DNA of 64,000 bases from Torreya grandis (Eukaryota; Streptophyta; Pinopsida; Cupressales; Taxaceae). The DNA is taken from positions 2,039,501 through 2,103,500 of the forward strand of contig JARHVA010001921.1 of NCBI GenBank assembly GCA_037957365.1, in the 5' to 3' direction. Numbering within the stretch: position 1 is the first letter of the stretch; the number at the start of each line of letters is the position of its first letter. The notes under the pieces are model-generated. The model was given only the letters and a program-made list of their open reading frames with translations. It ran no database searches and had not been told where the DNA came from. Shown piece after piece: positions 59,240 through 64,000 of the stretch. Position numbers and translations under genes: made by a program.

Positions 59240-59999
59240 ATAAAACCATGATAAAATATCTTGGTACCTTTTTAGTAGTTGTAAATAAGTTTTATTCTCG
59301 GCTACAATCAAATGAGTACCAAGTAGGAGTGCTTCAAGATCAGCAATGTCATTTTTGCACTCAAAGAACTACTTGAAAGAAGTCTGAAAACATTTATCCT
59401 TAGGGGCAAAAAATATATCCCCATCTTCATTAAATGACATTATCTAAACAACAACTTCATTATCAAACCTAACATCAATAATAGTTGATTTCTCAACAAC
59501 ATCCACATTCCCAATAAGGTTACCCAATTCTACATTCATGTGTGGAACTTCAATTAGAGCACACTTTGGATATTTAATTGCATCATGATTGGGTAACTCA
59601 TATGCTTGTGTCATACTATCATTACAATTAAATTCATACATTGGGACCTTCTTGATCGGACTCCAAAATTGATCAACAATAGTAGTATTCATCATTTACA
59701 TAGAGGGAAAAAATTACATAAGGAGTCTTGATAATTGAACATCAAAATATCATCATTATTTGACATATGCTCAAGATCATCCACATCTTCATCACTTGGT
59801 TTAGTAGTATCACATGGGGGATGTGGAAGGAAGAAATAATCACACCAATCAATGTTAAAATCATAATTTACTACATTTAACTTGGTGTGTAATAGATCAG
59901 GTACTTCTTTTCCAGCCCTTCTATTCTAATTTCTAACATCATGTGTAGGCCTATTGGGTAGCCCCTTCTCAACTCTAGCTAGCTTGTAAGACATCTCTT
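59240..59999 (-). pseudogene. Element B gag-pol linker and pre-RT segment, then deletion
   Basis: The open piece 59444-59695 (minus) reads VPMYEFNCNDSMTQAYELPN and DVRFDNEVVV, then after a TAG MMSFNEDGDIFFAPK, FFECKNDIADLEALLLGTH and LLKRYQDILSWFYPYLK. The last match is the segment that directly precedes RT in plant gypsy elements. RT itself does not follow, so most of pol has been deleted. Confidence 0.65.
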
Positions 60000-61096
60000 T
60001 GATAATGGATGCCAAAGTCTTAATAGTATATTCGAGCTTGGCTATCTTGGACTATCTTTTCTGGGTTAACCAACTTTGCATCAGTTTTCTTATTCAAGGG
60101 CCTACCCATAACTTTTATGTTACACTAAATTTGGATGGCCATATTGAACACCAACCACAGGTTTGTGGGAGCGTTGTCCCTCAGGTGGTAAGAATACTTC
60201 TTGTCAAAGGCATCATAATATTTGATCAAGCATGTTGTATCATTAGGCCTTATGTTTTTGGGTAATCACATCATATTTTTTTTGAACCACATATTGAATT
60301 CCTACACACACTCATTAGGATTCTTTTTGATGTTTTCAAATTCATCCAAGAGAAACCTCAAGTCAATTATATCACCATACTAAACTCTAAAAATATTCTT
60401 CATTACTTCCCATGAATCAATGCATCCATAGGGAAGGAAATTGAACCATTCATGAGCATTTTCCTCTAGCATGTGCACAAAAAAATTAATGAACACACCC
60501 TCATATTCAACCTCATGATCTTCAATGGTATTGTGAAAATCCCTCAAGTGTTGATCACCACTCACTGCATTGTTCCCTTGGAATTTTTGAAGGCATTTCC
60601 TTACTTCATTTGGGACTTCATTAGGATAACCAGCCATTTCATCAAAATTGATAGGCTTGAATCTAGGAACATGGAATGCAAGACATTAATTCTCATATTT
60701 ATCCTTATGCCCCATGATTGGTTCAATGGGAGATTCATGAAAAAATGGCAAAGGGATGTGAGGGGGTGAATGAGCTAGAATTATAGGATCAAACTTAGGA
60801 TGGGATTCAGTTGGTTGAGAAGGAAATGGATAATAAATTAGGTTATATGATTCTAAATAGTCAAAAGAACTATTACAATATAAAGTAATAGGAATTTTAA
60901 AAAATAAAAGTTTATACTTATTAGAACCTTGACAGCCTAAATAATCTTTTATATCCACACTATGCTTTTTAATAGGCTTACAAACTTGTTTGCTTCTTTT
61001 TTGATGAACACTTAAGGGAGAGATAAGTTTCATAAATGAATCACCTTTGAAAAATGACCTTAGTCCTTTCAACTTTGCAATTAAAATAACTCTCAA
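60000..61096 (-). pseudogene. Gag of element B
   Basis: The N-terminal piece 60686-61096 is basic, then Pro/His-rich. After a TAG the core follows: FKPINFDEMAGYPNEVPNEV, KCLQKFQGNNAVSGDQHLRD (gag start), FVHMLEENAHEWFNFLPYG, SWEVMKNIF, a TAG, FLLDEFENIKKNPNECVQEF and YYDAFDKKYSYHLRD. This is the retrotrans_gag fold in order, 85 codons of it uninterrupted at 60380-60637. It would form the particle; several stops disable it. Confidence 0.85.
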
Positions 61097-61546
61097 ATCT
61101 AAAGATATTTGAAGTGATCACTGATCTTTCTTTGAAACTAGATGATTTTTAGGAGTCACCACTAGAAGCAAACTTCTAGAATATAACTATTTACAAACTT
61201 ATAGTGATACATACTGAAACCATATCTTGCTAAAATTAGTGATGATGTATAAAAGAAAACATAATTAAACTTTCATATTCATGTTCAAATAGTGAAAATC
61301 ACCTCAAAACATGACAAATTTATAGCTCTTTGCAACAAATTTAGCAAATGTCAAATTATCACATCTCTCAATTATTGGCACATCCCTAGTGGAGTGTTGT
61401 GACATTGATGGCCAAGATAGTCTGAATTTAGCAAATAACAAGTAAATAACCTTCAAACTTGAAATACTTATAGCTCTTTGCAAGAGTCCCTGATAACATA
61501 AGTGACTTGGAATTCAATTTAATCCCTAGTAATGACATGAGAAAAG
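61097..61546 (-). other. Element B leader
   Basis: About 450 bp between 5' LTR and gag. On the minus strand the bases after the LTR are cttttctcatgtcattac, which match no primer site I know; agtggtgactcctaaaaat near 61150-61170 is weakly similar to the element D site. Confidence 0.45.
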
Positions 61547-64000
61547 TGTTGGTTCCCAGTTGTACACCTCATACACTTGACCTTGCACACTTGAAATAAA
61601 TTGGAAAATAATGATGAAAAACCCAATAGTATTTCATTGTATTTGGATAAGGGTTTGACATCAAGATTAGACTGAATGTAGAGAATGATTGAGAGGCACA
61701 TAAAAATGGTATAGTTATCTCCCTTCTACTTTTGGCTCTACCTGAACCAAAGTGAGAGGACCTATGGGGTAGCTTTCTCACATGGAGAGATTCTACAATT
61801 CAACCTCCATGGAGATTTTAGCACAAGGGAACACAAATCTGACTAGAACACAACCAAAATTGCTCACTCCACCTAGGAAGGGATGTCACATAGAATGAAC
61901 AAATGCTCGAAGCTAGATATAAGCTACTAAAGACATATGGGTATATGACTGTAACTTTCATTATAAATAATTTTCAACAACATGGGTTGAATGGAAAATT
62001 GCAGTGTTGGGTCTTTAAAGCACAAACTACAAACACATGTTATATAAGCAAGATTCTATGTATCTACATGGCAAATAACACTCATAATATGCATCTGGGT
62101 CTATTATTTTTAGGGTATGACTTGGTAAGACATATTGATAGTTATAAAAAAGGAGGGTGGTGCACTGGTGGTTTTCAAATAGTAAGAATTATTTCAACAT
62201 TCATGACATCACCTATTGCAAAGATGCAGAAAACATAAATGCAAGTTAATGGAACTACCATGAGTGATTTGCACTTATTAGTGCCAATGAAATACAAATA
62301 CCCAAATGATACTAGAAAATCTAGAACATACACTAAAAATATAATATCACATGATTTTTCCCATTGAATCCATAAACATAGGGTGCCCAAAATAAATTAT
62401 TCAACAACATATCAAGAAATAATGCAGAAAGGGTTTATAATCTAAACCTATGCTCAGAATGACAACCAATAATGACCATAAACCCAAATGTCCAATAAAT
62501 AGCATTTGAAAAATGTATTACTTCACTTCATCAACATAAACTAGTAGAGAACCACAAACATTTTCATTAGCTTTGAAATAAAATATTACACACATCATTA
62601 TTTCAAAATGTTGCCATGGGGACAAGCATGGTGGATTTGCTCCATGTTGGATAGGGGAGACATATAAACATAATATTAGAGCTTGATAATGTCTCTACAT
62701 ATGCAACCACATTATAAAGAGAGAAAAAAATGCACATAACATTGATCCTAAAATGTGGAAGAGCCTATACTAAGGAATAACAACCACAAAAAATAATGAC
62801 CAAAACAAGGGCCAACTAACCTTGTGAATAAAGGAGAAGCCCTCTATTTATACATCTTTTACCCATTTCAAATCTATAATTTCCAAGGTCCTACCAAGAT
62901 GCTCCTGTTTGGAATAAATCCTTTGCCATATTTGGAATCTTCATGTATTTGCAAGTAAAATGATCATTGCAACTGCCTTTACAAGAAATGATGAAGATTC
63001 AGATCACATCCTTTGATTTCTTGGCTAAAGATGCCCTTACATGATCTAGAAGGATAATATTCATAGTGGAGGGAAAATAAGCCATTTGTCTTTATGTGTA
63101 ACTTCCTGAAGATGCCCTAGACCACTTACTTATACAACTAGAACCTTCTAGGCAGTTCCTCTTCCCTTTATACATGCCTTGGAACAACCTACTCTTGTAA
63201 TGATTTCTTGGGAATATTTTGGAACCATGGCTATTTGAATGATCTTCTTTAGGTGGCCCACCTTGGATTTTCAAACCTAAAATTTTCTTCTATGGAGGAG
63301 CTTAGACAAGCACACCAATAAAAAATGCAAAAGATTTATGTTATTTTTAACTTTTTAACTTTTTGGGCTCTAAATTGCATTTTCACATTTTAGCACCTTT
63401 ACCTTTTAATTTTTCACATTTGGAATTTTAGGGATTCCTTCATATATTTTTTAATGAAAAAATGCATTACTTTCAACTTTTGACTTATTTGTGTAAATCC
63501 TAACCCCTCTTGTAAATTTGTAAATTACCAAGTTGTTGTCAGTTGTGGAAGCTTCATTAATTTCATTGCATAGGGTCCTTGAATGTGTCATGCATACCTA
63601 TGTGGTATTTCCATGTCATGTCTACTCAATAATATATTTAATTTAAACTGACCTCAACATTACTTGTCTCCATATACAGTTGATCTTCTTGTTCATCAAT
63701 AGAGCACTTCACTAGTTACCACATTTACCTTGAGCTCTATTGAAATGTCCACCTTCCTATATGGAAATTCCATATCTTTGAATGCATGATAAAAGTGAGC
63801 ATGCCACCTAGAATCTATATAAGCTCTTGGCATCTATTTAGCATTAATTTTTATTTGAACTACTAGATCTCCATCAATACCCCTCTGAGATCATGCCACT
63901 TGGACAATCCATGAGCTTTCTTGCACTTTACATAGTCAATCTCTACTATTCTAGCACCCTTCTACCATGTGGTAGATCCTTATTTATCCCAATTCCTTTG
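61547..64000 (-). repeat. Element B 5' LTR, uninterrupted copy (runs off the window)
   Basis: Collinear with the three left segments. It reaches about 12 bp short of the LTR end at the window edge, so the LTR is about 2.47 kb. It carries TATAAATAG at 62844-62852 (minus), one 68-bp unit, and both unoccupied insertion sites (near 62030 and 63970). Open frames 61519-61781, 61903-62238, 62175-62390 and 63092-63274 lie in it and are unsupported. Confidence 0.9.

Larger units (their letters stand above)
17574..64000 (-). mobile_element. Element B: gag-only Ty3/gypsy deletion derivative, host of two nested insertions
   Basis: The minus-strand element has two LTR copies: left (3') LTR 17574 to about 58075, split by the copia element and by element C, and right (5') LTR 61547 to just past the window edge. 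Both copies share the terminus TGTTGGTTC on the plus strand and TATAAATAG on the minus strand. The internal 3.5 kb holds gag and a pre-RT linker but no RT, RNase H or integrase. Removing insertions leaves about 8.5 kb. The right target duplication is outside the window; the left would be AACCC at 17569-17573. Confidence 0.75.

Overview
The window is plant nuclear DNA. It is AT-rich and carries no host gene that I can recognise in its native place. Almost everything from about 12.8 kb to the right edge is decayed LTR retrotransposon sequence of the Ty1/copia and Ty3/gypsy superfamilies. Plant-type tRNA primer sites, 5-bp target duplications and multi-kb LTRs point to a large-genome seed plant, possibly a gymnosperm, but the species cannot be fixed from this sequence.

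Layout. 1-12.8 kb is AT-rich, nearly featureless DNA with a few microsatellites, a relic gypsy protease on the minus strand (about 6.3-6.55 kb) and a repeat fragment (0.86-1.59 kb). From about 12.8 kb a nest begins. A decayed gypsy element Z (plus strand, gag-protease-RT) is broken at 16700 inside its RT by an LTR of family A (minus). That LTR is broken at 17574 by element B (minus, gag-only gypsy deletion derivative). B's left LTR was then hit twice: by a complete 5.46-kb Ty1/copia element (18067-23529, TSD AAACA) and by a large Ty3/gypsy element C (25535-58033). C was in turn broken by gypsy element D (34239-46271, TSD GAACC) and by a short non-autonomous element E (47755-51820, minus, TSD CATTT). 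B's intact right LTR (61547 to the window end) preserves the unoccupied version of both target sites in the left LTR and confirms the order of events.

Most interesting content. Element E has paired LTRs, an initiator-Met-type primer site and a polypurine tract, but no recognisable gag or pol. Its main reading frame is an unbroken 230-codon segment resembling the N-terminal region of the plant sister-chromatid cohesion factor PDS5, in the sense direction of the element. It therefore looks like an LTR retrotransposon that captured a cohesin-regulator gene segment. The frame is open while the pol genes around it are full of stops.

Other structure: the D LTRs carry about 16 dispersed copies of a GCCACGTGTC (ABRE/G-box-like) motif upstream of a TATA box. 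A 21-bp repeat with a CCGACATCGG core occurs in the copia LTRs and in the copia coding linker, and the same core recurs with 21/30-bp spacing in the E LTRs. C and D both have a second, archaeal-type RNase H, downstream of the first RNase H in C but upstream of RT in D.

How the genes work together: they do not form a host pathway. Each element once carried its own gag, protease, RT/RNase H and integrase. All the pol genes seen here are broken, so E, if it moves, must borrow enzymes from a relative elsewhere. All identities come from reading translations by eye; no database search was run.
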